From positions 62,001-126,000 of the forward strand of contig UQJP01000002.1 of the NCBI GenBank assembly GCA_900541415.1: a DNA stretch of 64,000 nucleotides. The letters run 5' to 3'. This document shows positions 33,647-43,067 of this stretch, piece after piece (positions within the stretch are counted from its first letter, which is position 1; each line of letters starts with the position of its first letter). The notes under the pieces are model-generated. The model did not search any database, was not told the DNA's origin, and worked only from the letters and a program-made list of their open reading frames with translations. The DNA is from an uncultured Odoribacter sp. (lineage in GTDB: Bacteria > Bacteroidota > Bacteroidia > Bacteroidales > Marinifilaceae). The translations under genes were made by a program, and so were the position numbers.

Positions 33647-35059
33647 ATGAATGGAGTTTTAAAAAAAGTAATTTGCCTGGTGCCTGTATTGCTGGTACTC
33701 ACGGCGGGAGGCTTGTACGCACAGCATGGCGGAGGTATCCAGAGCGCCTCTAATATTGAAAGTCATATTTCTTTCACATCGGTGCTTCGCGGGCTTTTAG
33801 GGATAGCGACGCTCATTGGGATAGCGTGGTTGTTCAGTAATAACCGGAAAGCCGTTTCCTGGAAAGTGGTGGGGATCGGGCTGGTGATGCAGTTGCTATT
33901 GGCTATCGGAATTTTGTATGTGCCTTTCGTGCAGGCATTTTTTGAGTTCTTCGGAAAAATTTTTGTTACGATTCTCGACTTTACGCGGGATGGAACTGCT
34001 TTCCTGCTGGGCGACCTGATCGATACATCCAAATTCGGTTATATCTTTGCTTTTCAGGTGCTTCCTACAATTATTTTCTTTTCAGCCCTTACTTCATTGC
34101 TGTTTTATTTGGGTATCATTCAAAAGGTGGTGTACGCACTTGCCTGGGTGATGACGAAACTGATGAATATTTCAGGAATGGAATCCCTGTCGGTGGCGGG
34201 AAATATCTTTTTGGGACAAACGGAGGCTCCTTTGATGATTAAAGAATATCTCGACGACATGAGCCCTTCGGAGATCTTTTTGGTTATGACCGGAGGTATG
34301 GCCACGATTGCCGGAGGAGTGCTGGCGGCTTATATCAGTTTTTTGGGAGGGGAAGACCCTGTGCAGAGATTGGTGTTTGCCAAACATTTGCTGGCGGCTT
34401 CCGTTATGGCTGCCCCCGGAGCGGTGGTGTTCGCTAAGATTCTGATTCCACAAACTCAAAAGGTGAATAATAATATTCAGATTTCGAAAAATAAAGTGGG
34501 GAAGAATGTTTTGGACGCTATTTCCAACGGGGCTTCCGAAGGCGTGAAACTGGCCGTGAATGTTGCTGGAATGTTGTTGGTGTTCGTTGCCTTCATCGCT
34601 TTTGCCAATTATTTGTTTATGAAATTTGGAAGCCTGACCCACCTGAACGACTGGATTGCCGAAATAACCGACGGGAGGAATAAAGAATTGAGCCTTCAGT
34701 TTATATTGGGTTATGCTATCTCTCCGGTTATGTGGCTGATCGGTATTTCTTCGCAGGATATTGTGTATGCAGGCAGTTTGTTGGGGCAAAAGATTATCAT
34801 GACGGAATTTATTGCTTATGTCGATTTAGCTAACCTGAAAGTTGCCGGATCGTTTGCCGAAATGAAATCGGTGATTATGTGTACCTATTTCCTTTGCGGA
34901 TTTGCAAACTTTGCTTCGATCGGTATTCAAATCGGTGGCATTGGCGGTTTGACACCGAAAAACAAGCCTTTGCTGGCTAAATTCGGTATGCGGGCCTTGT
35001 TGGCGGGGACGTTGGCCTCGTTGTTGTCGGCTACTGTTGTCGGTATGATTATAGGGTAA
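33647..35059 (+). CDS. Concentrative nucleoside transporter (CNT/NupC family)
   Basis: A 470-aa inner-membrane carrier that imports nucleosides with Na+ or H+. The CNT hallmarks are FLGQTEAPLMIKEYL near residue 190 and FANFASIGIQIGGIGGL near residue 420. The first ~40 residues look like an extra signal-type helix (GLYAQHGGG), longer than E. coli NupC. It is directly upstream of the nuclease operon on the same strand (450 bp apart) and so fits as the final uptake step for nucleosides released outside. Two overlapping AT-rich -7-like boxes (33565-33579) precede it but are not convincing. Confidence 0.92.
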   Translation: MNGVLKKVICLVPVLLVLTAGGLYAQHGGGIQSASNIESHISFTSVLRGLLGIATLIGIAWLFSNNRKAVSWKVVGIGLVMQLLLAIGILYVPFVQAFFEFFGKIFVTILDFTRDGTAFLLGDLIDTSKFGYIFAFQVLPTIIFFSALTSLLFYLGIIQKVVYALAWVMTKLMNISGMESLSVAGNIFLGQTEAPLMIKEYLDDMSPSEIFLVMTGGMATIAGGVLAAYISFLGGEDPVQRLVFAKHLLAASVMAAPGAVVFAKILIPQTQKVNNNIQISKNKVGKNVLDAISNGASEGVKLAVNVAGMLLVFVAFIAFANYLFMKFGSLTHLNDWIAEITDGRNKELSLQFILGYAISPVMWLIGISSQDIVYAGSLLGQKIIMTEFIAYVDLANLKVAGSFAEMKSVIMCTYFLCGFANFASIGIQIGGIGGLTPKNKPLLAKFGMRALLAGTLASLLSATVVGMIIG

Positions 35060-35093
35060 AAAAACGATTCACGGAAACTTAACTTTTGAAAAG

Positions 35094-35101
35094 TATTTTT
35101 G
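35094..35101 (+). promoter_or_regulatory. -7-like element in nuclease operon leader
   Basis: TATTTTTG matches TAnnTTTG. The 13-bp palindrome ACTTTTGAAAAGT (35082-35094) abuts it. The transcript leader would be about 400 nt; no -33 was seen. Confidence 0.4.
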
Positions 35102-35171
35102 TAACAATATTGTAGTTATTTCGTTTTCGAATTTAAAGTGAGTATTACTTTTTGATTCTTAAATAATTAAT

Positions 35172-35185
35172 AAAACGTTCGTTTT
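35172..35185. promoter_or_regulatory. Inverted repeat site A, AAAACGTTCGTTTT
   Basis: A perfect 6-bp dyad with a 2-nt centre (AAAACG-TT-CGTTTT). Its 12-bp core AAACGTTCGTTT recurs, on the opposite strand, 237 bp downstream. It is a candidate operator. Confidence 0.5.
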
Positions 35186-35226
35186 TTCTTGCAAAAGAAA
35201 AATTTACAAATCCCTTTCCCGATCAA

Positions 35227-35283
35227 TTTCTCTTCTCTTTCTTCTTTCTTTTCCCTTTTACTTTTTTGTCTTCTTTTCTCTTT
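35227..35283 (+). other. 57-nt polypyrimidine tract
   Basis: Of 57 bases only two are purines (35260 and 35268). It lies between the two inverted-repeat sites in the leader. It would make unstructured U/C-rich RNA. Confidence 0.8.
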
Positions 35284-35408
35284 ATTTGTTATTGATTTTC
35301 AGTATTTTATTTTTCTTCCATCTTTTTCACAGAGGATTTCTTTGTGATTTTTTTTCTCTTAAACCTTTTCTATTTCCGTCCGTTTTGAATGATAAAATAT
35401 GTCTTGTT

Positions 35409-35422
35409 TAAACGAACGTTTA
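35409..35422. promoter_or_regulatory. Inverted repeat site B, TAAACGAACGTTTA
   Basis: A perfect 6-bp dyad with a 2-nt centre; its reverse complement contains the same core AAACGTTCGTTT as site A. It ends 87 bp before the lipoprotein ATG. Confidence 0.5.
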
Positions 35423-35508
35423 TTTAAGAAGTTAGAGGAATCATGTCCAGGCAGATGCCTTTGTTTAAGAGTAAAAAAAGTATAATGTTTCACAATAATC
35501 TATTTAGT

Positions 35509-37914
35509 ATGAAAAAGATCAGATTACACAATTTGATGGTGGCTCTAATGCTGGTTTGTACGGCCGGTTTTTGGAGTTGTAGCAACGATGATGTCGATTC
35601 CGACGGACCGTTCATCACGACTAAACCTACTTCTCTCACGTTTAATGCGTCCGGAGATGAATTGACAAAGAGTATCGCTATCGAGTCGAACCGTGACTGG
35701 ACTGCAGCTTTTGTTGAAAGCGGGGTTGACTCATGGATTTCGATCGACAAGAAAGAAGGAAGTGGAAACGGAACGATCAAGGTGACTGTTCTTCCGAACG
35801 ACGGAAGCGAACGTTCCGCTATTTTAAGATTAACAGCGAGTACAGCTTCTACCAGCTTGAAAATCACTCAATATGCCGAAGGTGGCGGTACTACGGGCGA
35901 AGTGCTCTATAAAGAAAACTGTGGGACTTCGGTTGAAAAAGGCGATGACGGATGGCCTTACGTAGACCAGTATAACGGTTGGGAAAGAGGCGGATCTCTC
36001 GATCAGGCAGGAGTAACTTACAGCGGAAACAAAGCTAACGTCAGCAATAGCGGTAATGCTTTTGCTCCGGGCGACGGCTCTCCTTTCTCCGGTGCTCCTT
36101 ATGTGGGAATGAATACCGCTGCCAGCGAATTTGTGATCAATAGCATCAATATCACCGGGAATACCAATTTTACGTTTAAATTCGGCGCAATTTACCAGTC
36201 TGCTTATGAAGGCGGTTCTGTATTCTCTCCGGTGACAGCCAATAGCTTTGCTTTAAGTGCAAGTATCGACGGAACGGAATGGTCTCCATTGACTTATACC
36301 GTAGAACAACAGGGTGGTGGTAACTGGTATATGGTTTCTACCGAGTTTAAAGTGCCGAGCGGCTCTACTAAATTGTATATTAAATATGCTACTTCCAATC
36401 TGCAATCCAATCAGGGATACCGTTTTGACGATTTCACCTTATATGTAGGCGGAAACGGTTCTTTAATCACGCCGGAAGATCCGGGCGATAAGACTTATAT
36501 CACGGTTGCTGAGCTGCGTGCTAAAGGCGAAGTGACGATCTCTGACAATTTGTATGTAAAAGCCAGCGTTATCAGCAATAAAGAAGGTGGAAACAGCACT
36601 TCCCTGAAAAATATTGTGATTTCCGACGGAGAGGCAGGAATTGCTATCCGTTTTACTGCTAATGCGGATTATGCTGTGGGTACGGAATTGGAGTTGGCTT
36701 TGCAGGGGGCTCAATTGGCTAAATATCAGGGATTGTTGCAGTTGAATAATTTCAGCAACGCTAAAGCGACCGCTACCGGAGAAACAAAGATTATTCCGGC
36801 TAAAGAAGTTACTGCTGCCGATATTGTGGCAGGTACTTATGAGTCGATGTATGTTGCCGTTCCGGATGTGGAAGTGGTTGCAGAAGATTTGGGTAAAAAA
36901 ATGGGAGATGCCGATGCACATGTCAATATTGAAATGGAAGCTAAGACAGGACAGAATTTCTCTATGTTCACGGCTCGTTATTCCACATTTATAAACGATA
37001 ATGTTCCTCAGGGAAGCGGTACGTTGAAAGGTATTGCCGGGATCAACATTCCTGACGGTGGCGTTGCTGTTTATCAGGTTGCTCCGCAGACTGCTTCTGA
37101 TTTTGCTGGTCTTACTGGTGATCGTTTCGGTGGTGAAGCTACATTCTCTTTCGGAACTCCTGAATTTACAGCTACTACCATTAAGGCGGGAACAGCTATT
37201 GTAGATGGCAAGATCACGATTCCTTATACTGCAGCAACGGGCTCTGAAACTTACAATATCACGGTGGCTGTGTCAGGTGATGCCGCAGCTGGCATCGATC
37301 CGATTACAACGGCTGTAACTAAAACGCTGGCTGCCGGAAGCGGTTCTATCGAATTGCCGATCACCGGGACTCCGACTACTGCCGGAACTGTGACTTTCAC
37401 GATTAACGGTATCACTGAATTGACTACAAATACCGTTAATGCTACGGTTCTTGCTGCCGGAAGCGCTGATTATACAAGCAATGTGAGCCTGCCGACTGCT
37501 GATAATTCAGGTGATGCAAGTTATAAAGCTTCTATTTCAATCGGTGGCGGGGATTTCTCCGGCCTGAAATTAGGAACAGGTAGCAAAGCAGGTACTTATA
37601 CAACGGAAGTTCTTCCTGCAACGGGTAATGTAACTTTGTCGTTCTACGCTGTTGCCTGGAAAGGTAAAAAAGGTACGATCAAAATCACTGTGAATAACGG
37701 TGGCACGATCGACAATGCAGCCAGCAAGACTTTCGACCTGCAAGCTAACAATGGGGCAACCGGAAATTCTCCTTTTACGATGACTTTAGAGTCAACTGAT
37801 TTTTATTCAGTGGCTTTACAGGGAGTGACTTCGGCTACCACTTTAACCATAGAAACCGTATCGGGAACGGGGCTTGATCCTCGGGCTATCCTGACGGGAG
37901 TGAATGTGAAATGA
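35509..37914 (+). CDS. BACON- and DUF5689-domain surface lipoprotein
   Basis: About 801 aa. The start at 35509 (MKKIRLHNLMVALMLV) gives a proper lipoprotein signal with C24 in GFWSC, followed by SNDDVDSD, an acidic stretch like the Bacteroidota surface-export signal. Domains in order: BACON (about 30-125, often carbohydrate- or mucin-binding), a jelly-roll-like adhesion domain with ENCGTS and FDDFTLYVGG (about 135-320), DUF5689/OB-like (about 325-540, ITVAELRAKG), then two beta-rich repeats to the end. It is first in a five-gene operon with two nucleases and a TonB receptor, and probably binds the polymer at the cell surface. Confidence 0.82.
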   Translation: MKKIRLHNLMVALMLVCTAGFWSCSNDDVDSDGPFITTKPTSLTFNASGDELTKSIAIESNRDWTAAFVESGVDSWISIDKKEGSGNGTIKVTVLPNDGSERSAILRLTASTASTSLKITQYAEGGGTTGEVLYKENCGTSVEKGDDGWPYVDQYNGWERGGSLDQAGVTYSGNKANVSNSGNAFAPGDGSPFSGAPYVGMNTAASEFVINSINITGNTNFTFKFGAIYQSAYEGGSVFSPVTANSFALSASIDGTEWSPLTYTVEQQGGGNWYMVSTEFKVPSGSTKLYIKYATSNLQSNQGYRFDDFTLYVGGNGSLITPEDPGDKTYITVAELRAKGEVTISDNLYVKASVISNKEGGNSTSLKNIVISDGEAGIAIRFTANADYAVGTELELALQGAQLAKYQGLLQLNNFSNAKATATGETKIIPAKEVTAADIVAGTYESMYVAVPDVEVVAEDLGKKMGDADAHVNIEMEAKTGQNFSMFTARYSTFINDNVPQGSGTLKGIAGINIPDGGVAVYQVAPQTASDFAGLTGDRFGGEATFSFGTPEFTATTIKAGTAIVDGKITIPYTAATGSETYNITVAVSGDAAAGIDPITTAVTKTLAAGSGSIELPITGTPTTAGTVTFTINGITELTTNTVNATVLAAGSADYTSNVSLPTADNSGDASYKASISIGGGDFSGLKLGTGSKAGTYTTEVLPATGNVTLSFYAVAWKGKKGTIKITVNNGGTIDNAASKTFDLQANNGATGNSPFTMTLESTDFYSVALQGVTSATTLTIETVSGTGLDPRAILTGVNVK

Positions 37915-37959
37915 TTTTAGCAGATTAAAGTTATTTTCAATAAAATCAAATGAAACAAG

Positions 37960-37993
37960 AATCTCTGCTGTGGCTCAGGTTACAGCAGAGATT
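37960..37993 (+). promoter_or_regulatory. Intercistronic hairpin after the first operon gene
   Basis: A perfect 12-bp stem (AATCTCTGCTGT / ACAGCAGAGATT) with a 10-nt loop, without a T run. It may stabilise the upstream mRNA end or lower read-through. It falls within a possible N-terminal extension of the nuclease and argues against the ATG at 37950. Confidence 0.6.
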
Positions 37994-38018
37994 ATTATCA
38001 AAGAAAGGACGTAAATTG

Positions 38019-39170
38019 ATGTCGATTTTAAAAAACATGAACCGGGTGTATTGGATTGCGGTCCTGGTTGTTTTTGTAGTGGGATTTGCAGGCTGTGAGT
38101 CGGATGATCATGACGGAGGGAGTGAGATTGGGATTACCCTGACAAAATCAACCGTCGGGGCAACGGATATTGCCCAGTTTATGGATATTACCTGTGACGG
38201 TTCCTGGAATATAACGATAGAATACCCCGACGGCACGGCTGATTGGTGTTCTGTTCCCAATAGCAGCGGGCAGGGCAACAGCAGGGTGACTTTACAATAT
38301 ACAAAAAATACTGCTGAAGAGGCACGTAAGGCGGTGATCCGCGGCATTTCGGGTAGTGCGAGCGCTTCGGTTACGCTTACCCAACTCGGAATTTCGGGCG
38401 GAGGTGAAAATCCTGAGCCGGAATTGGCGCACTGGCTTGAATTGCCGGCTGCGGTGGAGCAACCCGATTGCCGTTATGTGACTCATTATGTGACTGTGAA
38501 CGGTAAGAGCGTCAGGAACTATACGTTGTTTTTTGATACGAGTGAGCGTATCGCTTATTGGGTGGCTTATCCTCATTGTAAGATGTATTTGGGTAATGTG
38601 GGACGGACGGATGATTTTCAGCTCGATCCTTCTTTTTCGGCCAGCGAGCAGATGAATAGCACCATTAAAGGATATGACCGGGGACATCAGATTCCTTCGG
38701 GGGATCGTACGGCTACGGAAGAAATGAATATCCAGACGTTTTATTATACGAATATGACACCCCAGCTTGCCGGTTTTAATCAGAAAATTTGGGTAGACCT
38801 TGAAAACAAGGTGCGTATTTGGGTTAATGCTTGCGATACCCTTTATGTGGTGACCGGAGCCGTGTTGAAAACCGTGGGAGGGAATGAAACCGTGAAATAT
38901 GTGGAAGATAAGAGCGGGAATCCAATCGCTGTTCCTAATTATTATTTCAAGGTGCTGATGCAGTTGAAACTGAATGGCGGGAATCCTACTTATAAGGCGA
39001 TTGCTTTTTGGTTTAAGCACCAAAATAATAACGGATCGGTTTCTGCGGCGGATGCAAGTTCCGTATACGATATAGAACGGAAAACGGGCATAGATTTTTT
39101 TGCCAATTTGCCGGAAGATATACAAACTCAGGTTGAAGCTCAATTTGCTCCGAGAGAGTGGGGCTTATAA
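38019..39170 (+). CDS. DNA/RNA non-specific endonuclease (NUC1) lipoprotein with BACON domain
   Basis: About 383 aa. The start at 38019 gives the signal MSILKNMNRVYWIAVL... with lipobox Cys26 (GFAGC) followed by ESDDHDGG, again acidic and consistent with surface export. A BACON-like domain (about 35-125) precedes a beta-beta-alpha-metal nuclease with the catalytic DRGH motif (H223) and the downstream FYYTNMTPQLAGFNQKIW segment with its metal-binding Asn. Such nucleases cut DNA and RNA without sequence preference. It is second in the operon; the next gene starts 16 bp later. Confidence 0.9.
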   Translation: MSILKNMNRVYWIAVLVVFVVGFAGCESDDHDGGSEIGITLTKSTVGATDIAQFMDITCDGSWNITIEYPDGTADWCSVPNSSGQGNSRVTLQYTKNTAEEARKAVIRGISGSASASVTLTQLGISGGGENPEPELAHWLELPAAVEQPDCRYVTHYVTVNGKSVRNYTLFFDTSERIAYWVAYPHCKMYLGNVGRTDDFQLDPSFSASEQMNSTIKGYDRGHQIPSGDRTATEEMNIQTFYYTNMTPQLAGFNQKIWVDLENKVRIWVNACDTLYVVTGAVLKTVGGNETVKYVEDKSGNPIAVPNYYFKVLMQLKLNGGNPTYKAIAFWFKHQNNNGSVSAADASSVYDIERKTGIDFFANLPEDIQTQVEAQFAPREWGL

Positions 39171-39186
39171 CGTTAATTAGGCAGAT

Positions 39187-40227
39187 ATGAAAAAATTGTA
39201 TTTTGTTTTAATACTCGTCTTTTTTATTGGCTGGTTAGATTCCCAGGCACAAACGAAGCCGTATTCGGTGGTGTTTTACAACCTGGAGAATTTATTTGAT
39301 ACCATAAAATCGCCGGGAGTATATGACGAGGAGTTTACTCCTCAGGGACCCAAAGCCTGGAATAGTGCAAAATATTGGAAGAAGATCGGCAATATTGAGC
39401 AGGTGTTCTATACTATGGCAGGAACTTTTAAATCTTATCCCACGATTATCGGTGTTTCGGAGATCGAAAACCGGAATGTGCTGGAAGATATTGTGGCCGC
39501 CCCAAAGCTGGAGCGTGCCAATTATCAGATTGTGCATTACGATTCACCGGACGCCCGCGGTGTGGATGTGGCATTGATGTACCGCCCCGACCAGTTCGAA
39601 TATGAAGGGAGCCGTCCGCTCAGGGTGGAGTTGCCCGGAGAGCCGGATTTCAAGACCAGGGATGTGCTTTCCGTATGGGGAACGATCGAGGGGGAGAAAT
39701 TTTATTTCTTCGTATGTCACTGGCCTTCCCGGTTGGGAGGACAGGCCGCTTCGGAGTATAGGCGTATGGCTGCGGCGCAGCTGGTGAAAAACACGGTGGA
39801 TTCTATATTGAAGGTATCGCCGGAAACCCATATCGTGATTATGGGCGATATGAACGACGATCCTGTGAATAAGAGCCTTGCACAAGTGTTGGACGCAAAA
39901 GGGAAGGTGAACGAGTTGCAGCCGGGAGGTCTTTTTAATCCTTTCCTGCCGATGTTTAAGGCCGGATTCGGAACGCTTGCTTATCAAGATGCCTGGAATT
40001 TATTCGACAATATGGTGGTCAGTGGGAATTTGTTGAACACTAATCCGGGAGAACTGAAACTTTACAAGCCGGCGAAGAGTAAATATTATGGGAACATATT
40101 CGATCGCCCGTTCTTGCGCCAAAGCAGCGGACAATATAAGAATTATCCGTTGAGAACTTTTGTCGGGAATACTTTCCAGGGAGGGTATAGCGACCATTTT
40201 CCCGTGTATATCTTCATTGCAAAATAA
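39187..40227 (+). CDS. Secreted endonuclease/exonuclease/phosphatase (EEP) family protein
   Basis: A 346-aa exported protein (signal peptide MKKLYFVLILVFFIGWLDSQAQ in outline, cleaved near residue 22). EEP motifs are visible: FYNLENLFD, GVSEIENRNVLEDI (metal-binding Glu), DVALMYRPDQF, HWPSRLGG, IMGDMNDDP and the terminal GYSDHFPV. These enzymes use Mg2+ to cut phosphodiester or phosphomonoester bonds in nucleic acids or lipids. Position between a NUC1 nuclease and a TonB receptor makes nucleic-acid breakdown the best guess. The receptor gene follows after 12 bp. Confidence 0.88.
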   Translation: MKKLYFVLILVFFIGWLDSQAQTKPYSVVFYNLENLFDTIKSPGVYDEEFTPQGPKAWNSAKYWKKIGNIEQVFYTMAGTFKSYPTIIGVSEIENRNVLEDIVAAPKLERANYQIVHYDSPDARGVDVALMYRPDQFEYEGSRPLRVELPGEPDFKTRDVLSVWGTIEGEKFYFFVCHWPSRLGGQAASEYRRMAAAQLVKNTVDSILKVSPETHIVIMGDMNDDPVNKSLAQVLDAKGKVNELQPGGLFNPFLPMFKAGFGTLAYQDAWNLFDNMVVSGNLLNTNPGELKLYKPAKSKYYGNIFDRPFLRQSSGQYKNYPLRTFVGNTFQGGYSDHFPVYIFIAK

Positions 40228-40239
40228 TAATGTAACGAT

Positions 40240-43026
40240 ATGAAAATGAAACTATTTTTAGCTATTCTGTTTGCGGTGTTTTCTTTACCGCTGTTTGCTC
40301 AGGGTGGCGGCATTAAGGGTGTTGTCGTTTCCCGTGCCGGGAGAGCGCTGATCGACGATGCTAAGGTTACTCTTTTAGGCGTGACCCCCCGAACGGTTTA
40401 CACCGAGAAAGGGGCGTTCGAGTTCCGCGATGTGGCTCCGGGAAATTACCAGTTGTTGTTTGAAGCCGGTGATTTTCAGCCTATGCAGGTGGGGGTTACA
40501 GTGGATAAGACAGTGAAAGACCTGAATTTTATTTCGCTGGTGCCGGAGGCGATGAACCGGGCGGTGGACGATGCCGATTTCTCGGAATTCGATACTGAGT
40601 TGGATAACGGTTCACAGTCTATGCCTGTGGTGCTTTCCGCGTCGAAGGATATTTTCGATAACATTGCCGGGTATAAGTTCAGCGCGGCCCGTTTCCGTAC
40701 CCGTGGGTATGATAACGGAATGGCGAGCGTTTACCTGAACGGTGTTTACCTGAACGATGCTATGAGCGGTTACACACCCTGGTCGCTTTGGTCGGGATTG
40801 AACGACGCTACCCGCAATCAGGAGCTTTCCAGCGGGGTGGCTATCTCGGATTACGGGGTAGGCGGCGTGAACGGAACGACGAATATCAATGCCAGGGCTT
40901 CGCAGATGCGTAAGGGTTTCCGTGCCAGCATCGTCAATGCCAACAATATGTACCGTTTCCGGGTGATGGCGAGTTACGCTTCCGGAGAGAACGAGAAGGG
41001 ATGGTCTTATGCCCTTGCCGCTTCCACCCGTCAGGGAGGAAACGATTGGGTGAAAGGCGTTTATTATAATTCCTGGTCTTATTTCCTGTCTGTGGAAAAG
41101 AAGATCGACCCGTTCAACCGTTTGGCTTTTACTTTTTTCGGCGCGCCTTCCCAGCGGGGAGCTCAGACGGCTTCCACACAGGAAGTGTATGATCTGGTGG
41201 GCAGCAATTTCTATAATGCCAACTGGGGATACCAGGACGGAAAGAAACGTAACGCCCGTGTGCGGAACAGCCATGAGCCGGTGGCCATGCTGAATTATTT
41301 TTACCAGCCCAGCAATAAGCTGAATTTGATGGCTACCGTGTCTTACCGCTTCGGAAAGAACGGTTATTCTGCCCTCGACTGGTATGACGCACAAGACCCG
41401 CGCCCGGATTACTACCGCTATTTACCGAGCTATTACCGCTCCGACGATGAATCGAAGAATAATCCTTATCTGGCGGCTTATGTCACCGAAGGTTGGAAAT
41501 CGAATTGGGATGTGCGGCAGATCAATTGGGACAGGCTCTATGATGTGAATTACAACAGTGTTTTGAATCCCGACCGGGAATACTGGGGAAATCCGGAGAT
41601 TGCCGAAGGGACTACCCGTTCGAAATATGTGTTGGAAGAACGCCACACCGACCAGAAGGATTTCAATGCGAAAGTGCAGCTGGTTTCTATGGTGAAGGAG
41701 AATAGCAAGATTTCCGCCGGATTTGAATTCCGCCAGAATAAAACGGAGTATTATAAGAAGATCAAGGATTTGTTAGGCGGTGATTACTGGCTGGATGTCG
41801 ACCAGTTTGCCGAACGTGATTTCGGTAGCGGCAATGCCATACAGAATAACCTGAATACCCCGAACCGTTTGGTGCAGAAGGGCGATAAATACGGTTACGA
41901 TTATTTTGCACATCTTTTGAATGAGAAGCTGTGGGCTACCTATCGTTTCAATAAGGCGAATTTTGAAGGTTATGTTGGTTTGGAAGGCGGACACACCACA
42001 TTCTGGCGTGACGGCGTTTATAAAAAAGGGTTGTTCCCGGATAATTCAGAAGGGAAATCGGCTAAACAGAGGTTTTGGACGTATACCCTGAAAGCCGGAC
42101 TGACTTATAAGATTACCGGGAATCAGATGGTGTATGCCAATTTTGCTTACCTGCATCAGGCTCCGTATTTTCAGGATGCTTTCGTTTCCCCGCGTACCCG
42201 TAATAGCGTTGTGCCTAATCTGACCACCGAGAAGGTGTTGAGTGCCGACCTGAATTACGCTTTACGTATGGCGGGATTCAGGGTACGTTTAACCGGATAT
42301 TATACGAAGATCAAAGACCAGACCGACTTGATTAGTTTTTATGACGATCAGAACCGGGCTTATACCAACTTTGCCATGAGCGGAATCGACCAGACGCATG
42401 TCGGGATGGAATTGGGGGTTGCTGTGCCGTTGATTGCCGGAATCGAAGCACAGGGTGCTTTTAGTTACGGTAATTATTACTATACTTCGAATCCTTACGT
42501 CACTCAAACGGTTGATAACAGCGAGGCTGTGATCGCCAATACCCGGGTTTACTGGAAGGATATGAAGGTGGCAACCACCCCGCAGACGGCTGCGAGCATC
42601 GGTTTGAACTACCGTGGGCCTCACAATATTTATGCCGGGCTGGATTTGAATTATTACGCACGGATGTACCAGAGCATGAATCCGCTTTACCGTACCGACC
42701 AGGCTCTGGTGAATTATGATATGTTCGAACCGGATGTCCGCGAGGAGATGATCCGTACGATGAGGAATCAGGAAGAGTTCGACCATTCTTTTATCCTCAA
42801 TGCCAATATCGGTAAATCGTGGTATATCCAGCGTAAATATAACTTAGGGTTTAGTCTGGAAGTCAAGAATATCCTGAACAACAAGGATACGAAGACCGGA
42901 GGTTACGAACAGATGCGTTTTAAGAAAAATGAGCTGAACGGTAAAACCTATTATACTCGTTTTGATTCCAAATATTTTTATATGTTCGGAACGACGTATT
43001 ATTTGAATATCTATTTCAGATTCTAA
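40240..43026 (+). CDS. TonB-dependent receptor of the nuclease operon
   Basis: A 928-aa outer-membrane receptor with signal peptide (LPLFAQ), a carboxypeptidase-like regulatory domain (about 22-105), a plug (about 120-235, FRTRGYDNGMASVYLNGVYLND, DYGVGGVNGTTNINARAS) and a beta-barrel that ends in FRF. It is unlike SusC in lacking a SusD neighbour; a DUF5689 lipoprotein follows after 41 bp and may take the lid role. It would import products of the two upstream nucleases. Ligand inferred from context only. Confidence 0.88.
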   Translation: MKMKLFLAILFAVFSLPLFAQGGGIKGVVVSRAGRALIDDAKVTLLGVTPRTVYTEKGAFEFRDVAPGNYQLLFEAGDFQPMQVGVTVDKTVKDLNFISLVPEAMNRAVDDADFSEFDTELDNGSQSMPVVLSASKDIFDNIAGYKFSAARFRTRGYDNGMASVYLNGVYLNDAMSGYTPWSLWSGLNDATRNQELSSGVAISDYGVGGVNGTTNINARASQMRKGFRASIVNANNMYRFRVMASYASGENEKGWSYALAASTRQGGNDWVKGVYYNSWSYFLSVEKKIDPFNRLAFTFFGAPSQRGAQTASTQEVYDLVGSNFYNANWGYQDGKKRNARVRNSHEPVAMLNYFYQPSNKLNLMATVSYRFGKNGYSALDWYDAQDPRPDYYRYLPSYYRSDDESKNNPYLAAYVTEGWKSNWDVRQINWDRLYDVNYNSVLNPDREYWGNPEIAEGTTRSKYVLEERHTDQKDFNAKVQLVSMVKENSKISAGFEFRQNKTEYYKKIKDLLGGDYWLDVDQFAERDFGSGNAIQNNLNTPNRLVQKGDKYGYDYFAHLLNEKLWATYRFNKANFEGYVGLEGGHTTFWRDGVYKKGLFPDNSEGKSAKQRFWTYTLKAGLTYKITGNQMVYANFAYLHQAPYFQDAFVSPRTRNSVVPNLTTEKVLSADLNYALRMAGFRVRLTGYYTKIKDQTDLISFYDDQNRAYTNFAMSGIDQTHVGMELGVAVPLIAGIEAQGAFSYGNYYYTSNPYVTQTVDNSEAVIANTRVYWKDMKVATTPQTAASIGLNYRGPHNIYAGLDLNYYARMYQSMNPLYRTDQALVNYDMFEPDVREEMIRTMRNQEEFDHSFILNANIGKSWYIQRKYNLGFSLEVKNILNNKDTKTGGYEQMRFKKNELNGKTYYTRFDSKYFYMFGTTYYLNIYFRF

Positions 43027-43067
43027 CGGGCATGCCGGAATGGTTTAAGAACAAAAAATTTAAACGT

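Larger units (their letters stand above)
35060..35508 (+). other. 449-bp AT-rich leader region of the nuclease operon
   Basis: This gene-free region carries a -7-like element (35094-35101), two inverted copies of a 12-mer (35172 and 35409 areas) and a polypyrimidine run (35227-35283). An in-frame ATG at 35443 would extend the lipoprotein by 22 residues ahead of its signal peptide and is rejected as start. Confidence 0.65.

Noticed and set aside
35217..35390. AT/pyrimidine-rich leader considered as CRISPR leader or repeat array
   Set aside because: There are no spaced direct repeats and no cas genes in the window.
35443..35508. N-terminal extension of the BACON/DUF5689 lipoprotein from the ATG at 35443
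   Set aside because: It would put 22 residues before a complete lipoprotein signal peptide that begins at 35509.
37950..38018. Upstream ATG for the NUC1 lipoprotein
   Set aside because: The added stretch encodes a basic, non-signal sequence and coincides with a perfect 12-bp hairpin; the signal peptide begins at 38019.
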